A stretch of 64,000 nucleotides of DNA from Rugalucina vietnamica. Taxonomy: Eukaryota > Mollusca > Bivalvia > Lucinida > Lucinidae. The stretch lies in the NCBI GenBank assembly GCA_964017185.1, contig OZ024874.1, positions 14,379,957 through 14,443,956 on the forward strand. The letters run 5' to 3'. A program made the position numbers and the translations under genes. The stretch's first letter is position 1. Each line of letters opens with the position of its first letter. Below, piece by piece: positions 21,093 through 33,351 of this stretch. Under the pieces are notes generated by a model. That model saw only the letters and a program-made list of their open reading frames with translations, was not told the DNA's origin and made no database searches.

Positions 21093-23035
21093 TGTGGTAA
21101 ACCTCAGGTTTTGACATGTTTTGACCCCCAATTTTCTATGTAATTTTTCCTTTTCTCCATGCTTTTATGTATTTTTGTGCATTGATTTTAGTAGTTTTAG
21201 ATAGTAGATGATATAATGCACATTTCCTGATGTTTTCACACTTGTTGGACTGATTTTGACTGAGTATTCAGTAATTTTTGAGTATGTTTTAATTAGACTT
21301 TGTTGTGACTCGTCCTGAAGATACTTTTTCAGTCCTAGCCAACTTATTTTTTATGCAATTTTCATAATTTTTGGTTAAAGTATAGACCATCATGTTGTCT
21401 TTGCATAAAGCTATACATCTTTAGCATATTCTTCATATTTTAGATGTTATTTAAGGGAATCATAGAATTTTTGGCCTGTGCTTTTTAAGTGACTGACTGA
21501 AATATTTAATTAAATAGACTTTTTCTGGTGAGAAAACTTTTAAAAGCATATTTTCATAAATGCATTGTTTTAACTTTCATGACATTTAAGGAAATCTTAG
21601 ATTATTTGGAATTTACTTAAGTTTTTATCTTATTGTCTGTAAAGCCTAAGGGACCTTTTTGCTTGACACAACTGTGTCACCTTTAACACCTCTAAAGTTG
21701 CAATTTTAAGGAGGCAGATGTGTATTCCTTAGTTCTGGAATTTGGAAGAGTCCATTTTTACTAGGTTAAGCAGATTTGTGTTTAAAATCATAAACTTTAA
21801 AATGGCCTTTTAAAATGCTTTTTGCTACATGTATTGAAAGCCCTTGTTATGTTAAACACTGTTGTTGTAACAATTTTTGTATTTTATGCATATTTTGGCT
21901 GTAAAACCTGTTTTTTTGTCTGGGATTAACCATTTATGTAATAGGTAAGACAGGTAGCATTTTGGGGTATAAAAGGGGCTGTTTTCAGTTTTTCAACACT
22001 TCTTGGATTATTATTCTGTGTGCTTATTCTTCTCTCTGGATTAATAGTGAAATTCCAAAGGATTTAATTAATTATTTATTTTCTTATTTTGGACTTAGAA
22101 ATTTTTGACATCTGAACATTTTACTAGAATTTGTCTAAGTCCGCGAAACTTTTTAACTTAGTCATTTTTGGCATAGTAATATTTTCTCTGAAATTTCCTA
22201 AGTCTGCAAATGTTTTAAACTTAGTTATTTTTGCCCTTGTTTATTTTCTTAGACATTCTATGTTCACATAACTGTAAGAACTCTGTAGTTTCTTTCATTG
22301 CTGAAATAAGTATTATCATTTAAGAAATTAACTTTACTTTTGGCTTTACTTCTAAATTTACTTGTCCAAGAGTCATGATTAGATTATGAAACTTTAATTA
22401 CAATTTACTGCTTTCTGTCTTTGTAATTTGGTTGCATAATTTGTCATTATTGCTATTGCTTCGTTTACATGCTTGCTTTGCCTATGCTTACTTGATGAAA
22501 AAGAAAGATAATTAAAACTAGATTTGTGAACTTCATTTCCTTGTTACGTGGTCATTTTTAGAAGAGGAATTTCAGACTTATCCTCAAATCCTTTCATGAA
22601 ATTTGGTCATTATTGAAGATATCCTAAAACAAAGTCTGTGGTGTCGGCAATCCTGATAGAATCAATTCACCCAATACATCGTATTTGTGGTAAAACTGTA
22701 GAAGCACATCCGAGTCTGAATGAAACCCTAAATTCGTCTCACAACAAGTGTTTCAAAACCCGTAAAGCGCACACTGTATCTGAATAGACCCCTTAACTGC
22801 GCCTAAGATCATGAGCCTCAAAACCGTCTTCTGGTCTAGAGGCGCAGCCTGCTAATCTTCGCCGGAGTTTAAGAGACAGGCTCCAGCCAATTTTAGCAAG
22901 GTTTATTACAAAAGTATAAAAAGTGGCCTCGGATCTGTACGCCTAAATTGGTCTTCAGGTCTCGAGGCGCAGCCAGCTAATCTTTTCCGGAGTTTGAAGC
23001 GCAGGCTCCTGTCAATTTTAGCCAGGTTTATTACA
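21093..23035 (+). repeat. long LTR (1.94 kb) of a second LTR retrotransposon
   Basis: The tips are TGTGGTAAACCT and AGGTTTATTACA, which match as inverted repeats at 10 of 12 positions. A TATA box (TATAAAAG at 21968-21975) is followed about 25 bases later by a CAGTTTTTC start-like motif. CACGT flanks the whole insertion at 21088-21092 and 23211-23215. The 3' end contains two related 125-bp units, each ending GGTTTATTACA. Confidence 0.72.
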
Positions 23036-23037
23036 AT

Positions 23038-23055
23038 TGGTGTCAGAAGTGGGAT
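23038..23055 (+). other. primer binding site, tRNA-Leu
   Basis: TGGTGTCAGAAGTGGGAT, two bases after the LTR, is the exact complement of the 3' end of a metazoan tRNA-Leu (...CCCACTTCTGACACCA). Confidence 0.75.
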
Positions 23056-23085
23056 ACTTCGGCCAATTCACTTAAACTTGGTATG

Positions 23086-23210
23086 AACATTTTAAAAGTG
23101 GCCTCGGATCTGTACACTTAAATCGGTCTTCAGGTCTCGAGGCGCAACCAGCTAATCTTTTCCGGAGTTTGAAGCGCAGGCTCCTGTCAATTTTAGCCAG
23201 GTTTATTACA
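23086..23210 (+). repeat. 3' LTR remnant (last 125 bp)
   Basis: The segment from TTTAAAAGTGGCCTCGGATC to GGTTTATTACA repeats 22911-23035 at an offset of 175. It is followed by the CACGT duplication. The entire internal coding region is gone except about 50 bases after the primer site. Confidence 0.72.
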
Positions 23211-23329
23211 CACGTAATCAATAATAGTCCTTTTTTTGGTGGGTGGAGGGGGTTGGGGTTGGTTTGGATTTTGCCCATATTCATGTATACCATTTATGCA
23301 CATTAACATTTAGCATAAAACCTGTCAAA

Positions 23330-23519
23330 ACCTATCTAATTGTAATCAGATGTAATCAGAATGTAATCATGATTACAAGCCATTTTTTCTATTGTAATCG
23401 ATTAAATTAAATTACTTGTAATCAGAAAAATGGCTGATTAATGATTACAACTGATTACTTCAAAATCTGTAATCGATTATAGCTGATTACGATTACAAAT
23501 TACGATTACCCCAGCCCTG
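23330..23519. mobile_element. hAT-like element end
   Basis: Dense GTAATCAGAT/AATCGATTA subterminal repeats lead to a tip reading ...ATTACCCCAGCCCTG, the inverse of CAGGGCTGGGGTAAT. The opposite tip was not located, so this may be a truncated copy. Confidence 0.55.
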
Positions 23520-23859
23520 ATTAATATTGGAAATACAGGTAACCAAACCATTCTCGCGAGATCAGACGATACCTCATCTTGATCTCTCGCATTTGACGTT
23601 TTGAATTGTGGGATATAGCCGATTTTGGCTACAGACGACACACGAAGAAAGCTGGGGCATCCCGCATGAATTTCCCAGATCCCATTGGCCAACTGCGACA
23701 GGTCAGTGCATGAAGCGCTACCTGTCAGCGACAATGGTAACCAAACGCCCCTGAGAGAAAAATCAATAATCCAAGGTTTGTTTTTGGCTACCTTTATTTC
23801 CAATATTGATATTAGTAAGCTGGGAATCACTTGATAATGCAAAAATGGTGAATCAAATG

Positions 23860-25386
23860 CCTTTTAAAAATACAGTATAAAAGTGTCAATCTGACCCTTT
23901 TTGTCTTAGATTTTGCTCATTTATCACCGTAACCAATTCAACTCATGAACTGAGTATCACGGCAATGCCATTTCTTGAATGCGTGTTGCCTGTCCACCAA
24001 AAGTTGAGACGGGCCATAAAATCTGAGCATACAATATATTCAAGAAGCTTACAAAGCATGGATGTCAAAGAAACATGGTGATTATTGCGGGCAAGGGACC
24101 TGTAGCCCTTCTTAAACAGGGTTCACATATTGGCAAGAGACCATTTTTATGAATTTCAACTGTATCAATCGGTTGTAGGGATAGACTTAATTCAGTTGCC
24201 CATTCCATAATTTAGCCGTGATTCTATGATGAAGCTCATCAGGCCCTAAATAAGACGTGTGACCTCTGAGAAACATAAATGTATGATATACGTGTAGACA
24301 GAGTTGCGCACAAAGCATGCGTTGGTATAAAACTGATTCAATTAAATTTGCAGAACACGCGGTGTAAAAATCATTCGAGCAACTTGTGGAGCTAAGCCAT
24401 TCGGTAGTTATATACGTCATTCGTATTTATACAGGTCGTGAAGGACGGGATTTTTCAGATAACATAACGCTAAAAAGAATAAACACAGAATCATTTCCTC
24501 TCTGATTTGGGTGCGTCCATCACGTTCCACCACGTTTTGCTTTGTAACTAATAATTATATAAATTACTGAGCCATTAGCAATGTTACAAGGCGATTCCCA
24601 TGTGAGATGATTTTTAATGTTTAGTTAGCGAAAAATACCTTTATACGAATGAAATAAATGCAAAAAATTGATCTTGCAATGAATATGTTTTGCTTCATTA
24701 TGTCCCTTGGGAAACTATCATGGGTTTGGAAAATATGCTAACGCGTCTGTAAGGTATTCTGTAATTTTGAAGCAAATAATTTAAAATAAGTTACCGCTCT
24801 TATTTTGCACTCGAAGCATAGGCAATGGGTATCCATCAGAATCGTACTAATGTCCACGATATTTGTTTTGAACATAAGAAAGAAACAAAACCTTATAAAC
24901 CATGAATATACCATAAAAAGGTGAGTTCTGGTGTCCAATAAACATACACATGTATGCATGATATTAGCTATTTAAAAACTAGATTTCTGAATTTCACTTT
25001 CCGACATTTGAGTTGAATGAAGAGGAATCGTCTGCGTGAGGAAGACATTTTAAGGTAAGAGATACATGTAATATAAACACGAGACATTTTCTTAAACATA
25101 AAAGGTGAAAGCAACACATATCTTTATTATACGTGGGCTCACCAAGCTACAGATTTATTCATACGTATCCATCACAGGCGCAGTGAAAAACTGAAATTCG
25201 CATCAAGCCCAGCTAGAATAAAAGAACTTTATGCATTACTGGTTCGTTATAAGTGGATATGCATTATCAACGATTCTTTCGTAAAACCTAAAAGCCTTAA
25301 AAAATAAGACTGTAAAAGAAACAAAATGTCGAATTACGTAGGTGCCTATCATTTCTTTTTCTTTGTGTCTTCTTTTTTCAGGATAA
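23860..25386. other. intergenic, no gene recognised
   Basis: No coherent exon was seen. At 25369-25386 a pyrimidine-rich stretch ending TTTTTTCAG precedes the GPCR start and could be the acceptor of a 5' UTR intron. Confidence 0.4.
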
Positions 25387-25398
25387 TTAGCAATTAGA

Positions 25399-28300
25399 AT
25401 GGACGTAGCCAAAGAGGAAAAACGTCCTTTTAAAACAACATATTTTGTCGTAATCATAATTGGTGCTTTATGGTGTGATGGAACGAACGCACAATTTAAA
25501 CATGACTTGAACATCGCAGGAAGTCACCTAAGGCAGTTATCACAGAACTACAGTGATATTTGCCGAGATGGTGATATGTGTGATGAGCACATACCAAACA
25601 CATGTTGTGGATATTGCTCGTGTCAATCGCGCTGTTTTGAAACTGGAACCTGTTGTCCATCAGCGTTGGAAAGTTTCTGGGAAGTCAAACAGCCAACACA
25701 AGAATGCATCCCGCTGTCGTATAAAGCACCAGAGGATGTGCGACGCCACTTTATGATTGCTTCGTGCCCTGTTACATTCAAAGACGATGCCGTTGTTAAG
25801 AAATGCGAGAATAGACACTCAGCGTCTGATCTTTTGAGTTTCTTACCAGTCGGCGATCGGTCAAGCGGCAACACGTACGCAAATCGATACTGTGCCGAAT
25901 GCCACCTTGTAAACTCTGAAAATTTTATAAACTGGAATGCTCAGGTGCAGTGCAACTATACGGCGTTTACTCCTAGAAACCTTAACACAATTTTAACGGA
26001 TATAAATGACACAGTTGATTGCGATTTAATGCTAATACCACCAAGAAATGATCTAAGGAAGTCGTGCTACAGTCTCATATCATCCTGTAATGAAACTGGG
26101 CTGTGGGAAGAATATGACAGCTTCACAGATCAGGCCTGTCGGTTATTTCTGGCACCCTATATGAATAATAAGTACAGAAATCCATTTTGTGCAATATGTA
26201 ATGGCATTGAAATTGACCGAGAAGACGTTTGTGGCACTGGTGGTAACGGTTTGCGTCCCAGTCGTGACTTAGTCCCATTTTCAGCGCTTCTTCAGTTTAG
26301 ACCTGAACTAGAAATAGAACAAAGTGGGCTGGATTCGAAGTGCAATGCAGATCAGATTTACGATCCAGTCAAGGTAAAATAAAGAAGGTTTTGTTAAATC
26401 GTCTTATTTCATTTTTATTTCTTTCAAAACTTAAATGTATTTCACAGGTGTCTGTATAAACCATCCCCTTTCTCGTTAATATGTAGGCAATGATCAGGAA
26501 ATGGCACAATCAGAAATTCCCACTTCAAAAGCCAAGGTGGGAAAAACTAAATTGACAATTAGGTACAAACATATCGTAAGCCGAGTGAGCAGCTATTTCC
26601 CAATAAGTGGCTACTCAGTTACCCGAACTTACTAGTAACTAAAATGTGAAAACATAAGGTGCAAACGGCACAAAAATTCAACACCAATACATAAAACAAT
26701 TCTGTATAAAATGCATGTACGATAAACTACATGCAACTGATAAAACCATTTGCTAAAGAGACAAATCTCAACACGTAAGTCCTAAACTTTCTAAGAGCAC
26801 CCAGATGAAACTTGTAGCTCGAGCTTTGTGGTGTAGTTTGTATTTTTTCATCTTTTCTACAGAATGTTTGTAGAGACTTGGAATGTGGTTTTGGAAGGAT
26901 ACTGACGAACGCGTCATGTGCACCAGCTTTCAAAAGAACCAGCGGAGTTTGTTATAAAGTTACTGTACAATTCACTGTTACGAAGGACAAGACTGGCGGC
27001 GTGAATGACAAGGAGCTGTTGCTTTATGATAATGATACATTGATTACAACATTTGAAGGGAAAATTATTTCATTTTTGGAGAAAAACAGAATTCATAGAT
27101 ATGTCAATAATATTTCATTCTATAAAGTTGGAGATTCAGGAAAAGGTGATATTATTTTGGCTGATTTTCTGATCGATGTGCAAAATCAGATTGACGTTGA
27201 AGTACTTACTCTACAAGTGAATAGAACATTCAATGGTCAAAGACTCATTCATGCTAAATCTGAAAATGAATCTTACAGCGTGGGGGTAGACCTCATCAGA
27301 ATTAGAAGCGCCACGGTTGGCGGCATTGTGTCTTCTTGGACTCAAGAGACGATGTCACCAGTTCGCGTCAGTCAAATTGATCCATACATGCAAGCTAAAT
27401 GTGTCGATGAGGCAGTTATAATAACATCATTTAGCTTTCAGCCTTTCATACGCATTAACCACACCTCTTATAACTGGACTATAGGTCCTTTTGGTGTCAG
27501 AATACACGGTCTTGACATTTTTATTGAAAATGCATTGTTTCGAGAGAGTGAAGACGGGTCCACATTGTTCGTGTCTGTAACTGCATTGAACGATGTATTT
27601 AAGAAATTTGCAGACAGGACAGATATAATTATTATTGTTGGTGGTGCATCTGAAGTAGTTCAAGGCATTTTGAGTTTAGTCCTTGTGGGTACTTCAATAT
27701 TGTGTTCTCTGTTCACCTTAATTGTCTACGCTGTACTGCCATCCTTACGGTCTCAACCAGGCATAAACAATATGATTCTAAGCGTGTTTCTGATCATCGC
27801 GTATGCTTTATTCTTGGGCATTTCAAGTCAGCCAGAATCAGACATAGTCTGTGCATTGATGGGTGGAGCTACTCATTTTGCATGGTTGATGGTGTTCCTA
27901 TGGATGAATATCTGTTCATTTCATATGTTCAGAGTGTTTGGCCTAATGAACAACAGCCATTCCTCCTCCGCTGGAATTAAATTCACCACATGTGTGTATA
28001 TTATTTACTGTGTTGTGAGCTCTTCTGCTATTGTCGCGGTTAATATTGGGGTTACACATTATACAAGTAATGGCGAAAGTTACGGTTATGGAGCTGCTAA
28101 AACGGGCTTTTGCTACATTTATGACCCAACATTATCCCTGTATGTTATAACCATTCCGTGCCTCGTGATCGTGACCGCCAATCTAATAATGTTTTTCATC
28201 GTCGTTTACCGTCTTCGATCCATGACAAATGTGAAACGCCATGTTCGAAATGATAGAAACTACTTTCTGATTCACATCAGACTATCGACCATAACGGGAA

Positions 28301-28563
28301 TGACATGGATCGTGGCTCTACCGATGGTTTTGACCAATCTGGTAGTCTTTTCTTACGTCTATATTGTACTTGTTTGCAGCCAAGGTGTATACCTTATGAT
28401 TGCGTTTGTGTGCAACAAAAGAGTTTTTAATCTCTTAATGAACAAATTAACTTCAAAGACCGTTAGTAGAACGGCGACGTACGAGACCAACATTACCGAT
28501 ACGATGAGCGGCTCTCAGATAAGCAGAACTGCTACTTTACGTTCAGAAGACTTGAACATTTGA
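25399..28563 (+). CDS. cysteine-rich/somatomedin-B-like, Methuselah/secretin-type GPCR
   Basis: Two exons (25399-26373 and 26863-28563) join in phase 0 across a GTAAAA...CTACAG intron to give about 891 residues. A signal peptide (FVVIIIGALW, then NAQ) is followed by an SMB-like cluster, CRDGDMC...CCGYCSCQSRC...CC (about residues 55-95). A long cysteine-rich ectodomain follows, with several N-x-S/T sites. Seven hydrophobic helices lie in the last 300 residues, starting ILSLVLVGTSILCSLFTLIV. Features fit family B/Methuselah-like receptors: a conserved-looking WLMVFLWMN in TM3 and GMTWIVALPMVL in TM6. No clear GPS autoproteolysis motif was seen. Ligand unknown; such receptors are expanded in molluscs. 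The last segment is a short S/T-rich tail. Confidence 0.85.
26374..26862 (+). other. intron of the GPCR gene
   Basis: The donor AAG|GTAAAA and acceptor TTTTCTACAG|AATGTT keep the frame (K then NVCRDLECG). The intron has in-frame stops, so a read-through product would end at 26382. Confidence 0.85.
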
Positions 28564-28669
28564 AGATCTTTCAGTAGAGGAAATCGAGAAATCGACAGTA
28601 AGACATTACTAAACCGACAGAAGAACAAGGAAGATAAATGTGTAGCACTTGTGATTAATGTTACATTAG

Positions 28670-28675
28670 AATAAA
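28670..28675 (+). promoter_or_regulatory. candidate poly(A) signal of the GPCR gene
   Basis: AATAAA lies about 107 bases after the stop codon. It is the first canonical hexamer downstream of the gene. Confidence 0.5.
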
Positions 28676-28699
28676 AAGTGAAATGTATATGGGAATTAC

Positions 28700-29430
28700 C
28701 AACAGTTGCACAGCAAATAATAGTGTGTTTAAAATGAGTATAAAATATCAACTCTTTGACATATATTATTTCAAAGAGAGGAGTGTTTTATTGTTAAATA
28801 GATTCACTACAATGTTTCAAATGTTTCGTGGATTTTAGATGTTTCACTACATTAAAATGTAATGGACTGGAAGTCGCAAGGGACATCAATAATTTATAAA
28901 ACCTTTGATTGCATATAACTGTGCAGCATTCATACTTTATCTGAAAATCATAAAAAACCTGTTTGATTACTTCAGCTATTGTCTTTTTATCTGCTTCAAA
29001 TTTGCATTCAAATGTTGGGCTCGTTTATAGCGCACAGAGTTGGGATAAATCCTTCTCCATTAAGTATTCATTTCACTCAGAGCTTCATTTCAATCGAGAT
29101 TTGATCCGAGAAACAATGTGTAGCAACCAATGGTTTTAAAACACTAAACATCACACCCAAATAAAATGATAAGCGTCGAAAGTTATTGTGCAAACCGCAC
29201 TTACAATATAGTTTAGTCATTTTAATCATACTTAGTCAACATCAAATCTCCCTTATATTAAAATTGGGATTGGCATCGAATTCAGTCTTTTAGATAACCA
29301 TCTATCTATGATTATCATTACAAGAGTAATCCCATCTCAAATATTTCATGCCAACGTTGGTTGTTGTTTTATGCAATGAATGAACTGTAGGCGTTGAAAT
29401 TGCCGCCAATGACGAAGACGACACCTTGTT
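28700..29430. other. intergenic, nothing recognised
   Basis: AT-rich DNA with no exon-like frame or repeat identified by reading. Confidence 0.4.
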
Positions 29431-29438
29431 TGATTTAC

Positions 29439-29764
29439 CCGTGTTTTGTTGCCACTATCTGATTGAGCATAAACAGTACATCATTACCTTGAACACTAAC
29501 GTCAACTAACATTTCTATGAAAGACGCTTGAGGCGTAACAAATCCTGTCCAGTTAAGTTGCCGAAACGCATTTTCCGTGAATGTGAACATTTTATTCAGG
29601 GTCCATTGGCCATTGTTTTCTTTTTTCATTGTCCATACACGGTTGGAGAAACTGTCCTGGCGTTCTTCGTCATCCATGTCTGCTGGCGTTTCAGTTTCTC
29701 TGACATATTTTGCTATGGCAAGTTTAAGTTCATCCCCAGAATTATATGTTTTGCTAGACCCCGC
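29439..29764 (-). CDS. internal exon of an unrecognised gene
   Basis: The minus strand has an acceptor CCCTTTCAG and donor CACGG|GTAAAT around 326 bases of open frame. The frame includes SSKTYNSGDELKLAIAKYV, VWTMKKENNGQWTLNKMFTF and FIEMLVDVSVQGNDVLFML. I do not recognise the family. The conclusion that it is coding rests on the paralogous copy at 33352-33650, which preserves the same residues (WTLNKMFTFT.NAF.QLNW) and the same splice borders. Neighbouring exons were not found. Confidence 0.55.
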
Positions 29765-31077
29765 CTGAAAGGGAGAATAGTAACAACATTTACAACTGTA
29801 CATGTTATCTAATTAATGAAACCGCAAGGTAGATAGCCCTTGTCAAGAATAAACTTTAAACTTATTTAGTGTTTGCAGCTGATTAATTGCCCAAACAGTG
29901 TTTTCGGGAGTAGTGTTTTTCTTGGTATGGGCGAATTATGATGAGGTATACGTATGTCGTCTAATTCATTATCCAGTCCTTCAGTTAACCATGTTGGAAC
30001 ATTTGATTTGCCCGGTGCGAAAAGAAACGCGGTTATTTGAACCAGGTTGCTTTCGGGAGTGGGGGTGAATGTTATTCAATTGTATCCTTTTTCTTTTAGG
30101 TGTATCCTTTTTCTTTTAGGTAATATCTGCAAACAAACTTAACTTTTCACACGATGTTGAATAGTAGTGTTTTCGTGATTTTTTTTTCTAAAACTTAACA
30201 ACAACTTATGATTCATATTCAATTGTTGTCGTACTCGCATCCGCAAAGGTCCAATAAAAATAAAATTACTGTATTGTCTGACTTACCATTTAGTGACTTT
30301 AATCACGTTAAAGTTCAACATTTACACACTACGTTAAGTATAACAAACTTGTTTATATGCATATGTTATAACGATTCTGCATGATTTGACATATAGAACG
30401 CACAGGTAAAAAGGTAAATAACCTCACCAAGTGTGTATTTATACTTGAGACGCGTCAGATCAAATCATTAATTTACTTGTTATTAATAGATAAAACATTA
30501 TTTTGTGGACCCTCTGGAGCTTCCAAACAATCTTCGAGAGAATATTTAGCTGCTACTGGCGTGCAATTAGTTCGTACAATGCGACTCTTTCTATTCAAAA
30601 TTTGTTTCATTTTGTATTGTTTTATCTTCATGTTGACGCACAAATGAGTCACTTGTTTTCATTGTTTTTAAAACGATTTTATCCTGTTTAATAAAAACAT
30701 TAAACTAATAAAGTCACGTTAAACTGTAAATGACGCGTCCAGCCAAATGTAAACAAAATTCAGTTTCTAAATTGATAAGTACTCGGTGCCCACGCTGTCT
30801 GTTTTGTTCTCTGTGAACACACATACATGTACGCCTTTATTTGAAGTTCAAATTACTTTTTACCCGTGTGATCTTTATGTCAAATCTTACAGCAAAATTG
30901 TGTAAAGCTTTTATCCTGTTTTAAAAATGGTAAGTGGATGTTTTGCTGAAACGTTGCTTTTTCTTGAAATATAGTAGAAACGAAAAAAGATTAAGTGTGC
31001 CATAGACAGGCGTGCATTAAATTTTCTGAAATTCAATTTATCAGTAACGTTGCTAAAACCCTACATTTTTGAAATAA
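29765..31077. other. no gene recognised
   Basis: No exon was identified. The only structure noted is a 20-bp tandem duplication at 30081-30120. Confidence 0.4.
30081..30120 (+). repeat. 20-bp tandem duplication resembling a splice acceptor
   Basis: TGTATCCTTTTTCTTTTAGG occurs twice head to tail, so a pyrimidine tract plus AG is duplicated and followed by GTAATATC. Confidence 0.6.
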
Positions 31078-31429
31078 TAGAGAGGTTGAGAAAATGAACT
31101 TGTAACTTGTACGTGTACGTGTAGAACAGTTTTATCCCCAAACTTCGTCATTTATTACAAGTTCAAAATACTCGCTACACGTTGAGAATCAGTTAGGCTG
31201 TGAATGAAATAAATTTGCGACTTGTAAGTTTTCTTTATATGTTTCCATCAATAGGTCAGGTAGGTACAAGCAGAAACGAAGTTCGATGAAGCGTTGCCAA
31301 ATCGTTTTGCACGTGCAGCCGAAGTATATCTGACCAAAGGCGAATCGACGTACATGTGACCATATATGTATGTAGGTATGTACTTTCTGACGTTTGTGGT
31401 AACGCAATTTAATTTGTTTATAGGGTATT

Positions 31430-31525
31430 TAGCCGCGTTTTAGTTTCCGACCAGGTCCGAGATAAACCAGGCTGTACAGTCACAAAAGTTGACTGGAGGC
31501 TGTAAATTTTGGATGAAGAAGTTGA
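31430..31525. mobile_element. TGAGCC-family MITE fragment
   Basis: AGCCGCG, then TTTCCGACCAGGTCCGAGAT, AACCAGGCTGTACAGTCACA and AAATTTTGGAT match the left half of the family. The right half is absent. Confidence 0.6.
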
Positions 31526-31529
31526 TTGG

Positions 31530-31692
31530 TTTGTTGATTTGGGGTTTTACGGTTTACTCAACAGCTAAGGTCATATAGAGACGGGACCTCGGTTTAAAGT
31601 ATCGTTCGAAAGACTGGATAAGCCCAGAAACGAACGCATTATCCCTGGTTTACAAAGCCGGTAGCTTAACTACCAGGTCACGAGGGCTTCTT
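31530..31692 (-). repeat. tRNA-related SINE
   Basis: On the minus strand the head reads GCCCTCGTGACCTGGTAGTT (box-A-like) and a TTCG-containing box-B-like region follows. The distal part, complement of GGTTTTACGGTTTACTCAAC, looks like a SINE body. Confidence 0.5.
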
Positions 31693-31984
31693 TTATTTTA
31701 TTTTTTTTTTTTATTTTTTTTTTATTTATTTTTTATTTTTGGATGCAAAATTGTAACGCAAGGAAAGCGGTCGTGCTTTTACAACAGACTGGCCCTGCTG
31801 TGTGGTTGGAATTTGACTTTGAAAATGAATTGGCTAAAAGAAAAGACGGTTCCCGTTATTCTTCTGAGCTCGAAGTGGGTTAAGGGCTTAAGGCATTGCT
31901 ACAAAACATTGAAAACCGTGTGAAATGTGTAATGTGTGTTGGATAACTTATTTCGTACTTCAAAAATACACACAGTTTGTTTGA

Positions 31985-32192
31985 CCTGGGTTTGGTTTGT
32001 TTGATTGAGGCTTTACGTCCCGGTCAACAATTTTTCAGTCATGTTGGGACGGAGCCACCGCTTCCTGGGTTGTTAACCAGTGGTTTGGGAAGCTATCAGT
32101 GTTTTTGCTCAATATATGGCGCTGGTGTGGTTCGAACCAAGGACCTCTCGCTCCTTAGTATGACACTCTACCACTGAGCCATCGCGCTCCCC
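31985..32192 (-). repeat. tRNA-derived SINE, minus strand
   Basis: The complement starts GGGGAGCGCGATGGCTCAGT (box A) with box B GGTTCGAACC about 50 bases later. The body ends with the complement of GTCAACAATTTTTCAGTCATG, shared with 63603-63806. The anticodon arm is degenerate, so it is not a functional tRNA gene. Confidence 0.75.
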
Positions 32193-32575
32193 TTGTTTGA
32201 GCTTTAACCTTTGACCTTGAACCTTTCATCATGTTTATTAATTGTAGATGAGGAACCTGTTTCAAAAATAATATACATGTATATCTATGTGTTGCACCCC
32301 CTTCACACCATCTGCTACTCCAGTTCTTTACTTTTAATGAGAGCGTGATGGATCAGAGGTAGGGGCGAAAGGTCGATAAACAATAAATCATCCATATTTA
32401 CTTTCATATATCAACACCTGTATAAACAATAAAAAATTCAGCTGTATATCCTTATGAAATCTACACGTACACGTTCGATTTTCTCAAACGATTTTACACT
32501 CAAAACGATCGTGTACGGGTAAATAGAGCTACAAGTACACGTACACGTTACAAGTTTATTTTCTCAACCTCTCTA

Positions 32576-33345
32576 ATAAAACAAACTAATGAAGGCCAAG
32601 TTGACATGATATAGAATAGACACTGCGAGACAATAGTACTGTAGTTTATTTCCCAAAACAATAATTGTCTTCGTCCTGATTTAATCCAAGCGACGAAAAC
32701 AACGGTGTGTGCTCCGTGCTAACTGTCATTGTGCGTCTTATTATAAATTATTAATAATTGCAGTTATGTTTTTCAAAATCTTTGGATGTCCGATCTGATC
32801 GCAATTTTATGGTTGCTGGCAGACGCAGCCTAGATCAGGGATGCCATATTAGTATAACTGCTCTGGGCACTGCATCAGCATTCCTCAACATTTGCTTTGC
32901 GGTCATCCAGTACTCACGATAAAATATGTCAAGTTAGTGTATTTGTGTATTTGTATTGAATGTTTTGTAGATGCGCTAAAATGTATTTGGCAATCTGAAT
33001 AAAGAATTGAATTGAATTGAAATTATTTCAAGAGGGCTCCCGAATGCACTATTTAGATTAACTGTCTTGAAATCATATCTTATCATGTATCATTTAGGAG
33101 TGGGAATCTTTAAATTGCTGATTGCGCCTTTTCCTGATCTTTGCCTACTTGTAACTTTTCATATCTTATCATGTATGAAAACATAGTTCGTCCGTCTACC
33201 TAATAAAATGAAAATTAATGTCTTAAGCAGTCTACTGTGTCTGTACAGTGAGGACGGTTTCAGATCTAGTCGGAAATTATAGGAACATTTTCCTGACCCT
33301 GCAGCTACATGTAACCCTGGCGTTTAACAAAGCCAATGCATCCCT
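32576..33345. other. no gene recognised
   Basis: No exon was recognised. A short GAATTGAATTGA repeat lies near 33010. Confidence 0.35.
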
Positions 33346-33351
33346 TTTCAG

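Larger units (their letters stand above)
21047..23857. mobile_element. foldback element carrying nested LTR and hAT-like insertions
   Basis: The left tip ATTCACCATTTTTGCATTAT and right tip ATAATGCAAAAATGGTGAAT are those of the 172-bp foldback at 6755-6926. The body shares CAATATTGG, ACAGGTAACCAAA and GCTGGTTTCC. Inside are the LTR insertion at 21093-23210 and hAT-like DNA ending at 23519. Confidence 0.65.
31080..32573. mobile_element. TIR element with TA flanks, carrying SINE insertions
   Basis: The left tip GAGAGGTTGAGAAAATGAAC...ACGTGTACGTGTAG and the inverted right tip ending ATTTTCTCAACCTCTC are both flanked by TA (31078-31079; 32574-32575). The arms extend about 45 bp. No transposase is visible. 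The interior contains a TGAGCC-MITE fragment and two tRNA-like SINEs. Confidence 0.7.

Noticed and set aside
23477..23842. 121-codon minus-strand frame
   Set aside because: It spans the body and tip of a foldback element and the end of a hAT-like element; no domain is seen.
29528..29812. Plus-strand frames over the unknown exon
   Set aside because: Antisense of the minus-strand exon, which has splice borders and a paralogue.
31985..32192. Possible tRNA gene on the minus strand
   Set aside because: Boxes A and B are good, but the anticodon stem and acceptor stem do not pair convincingly and the sequence continues into a repeat body shared with other copies; it is a SINE.
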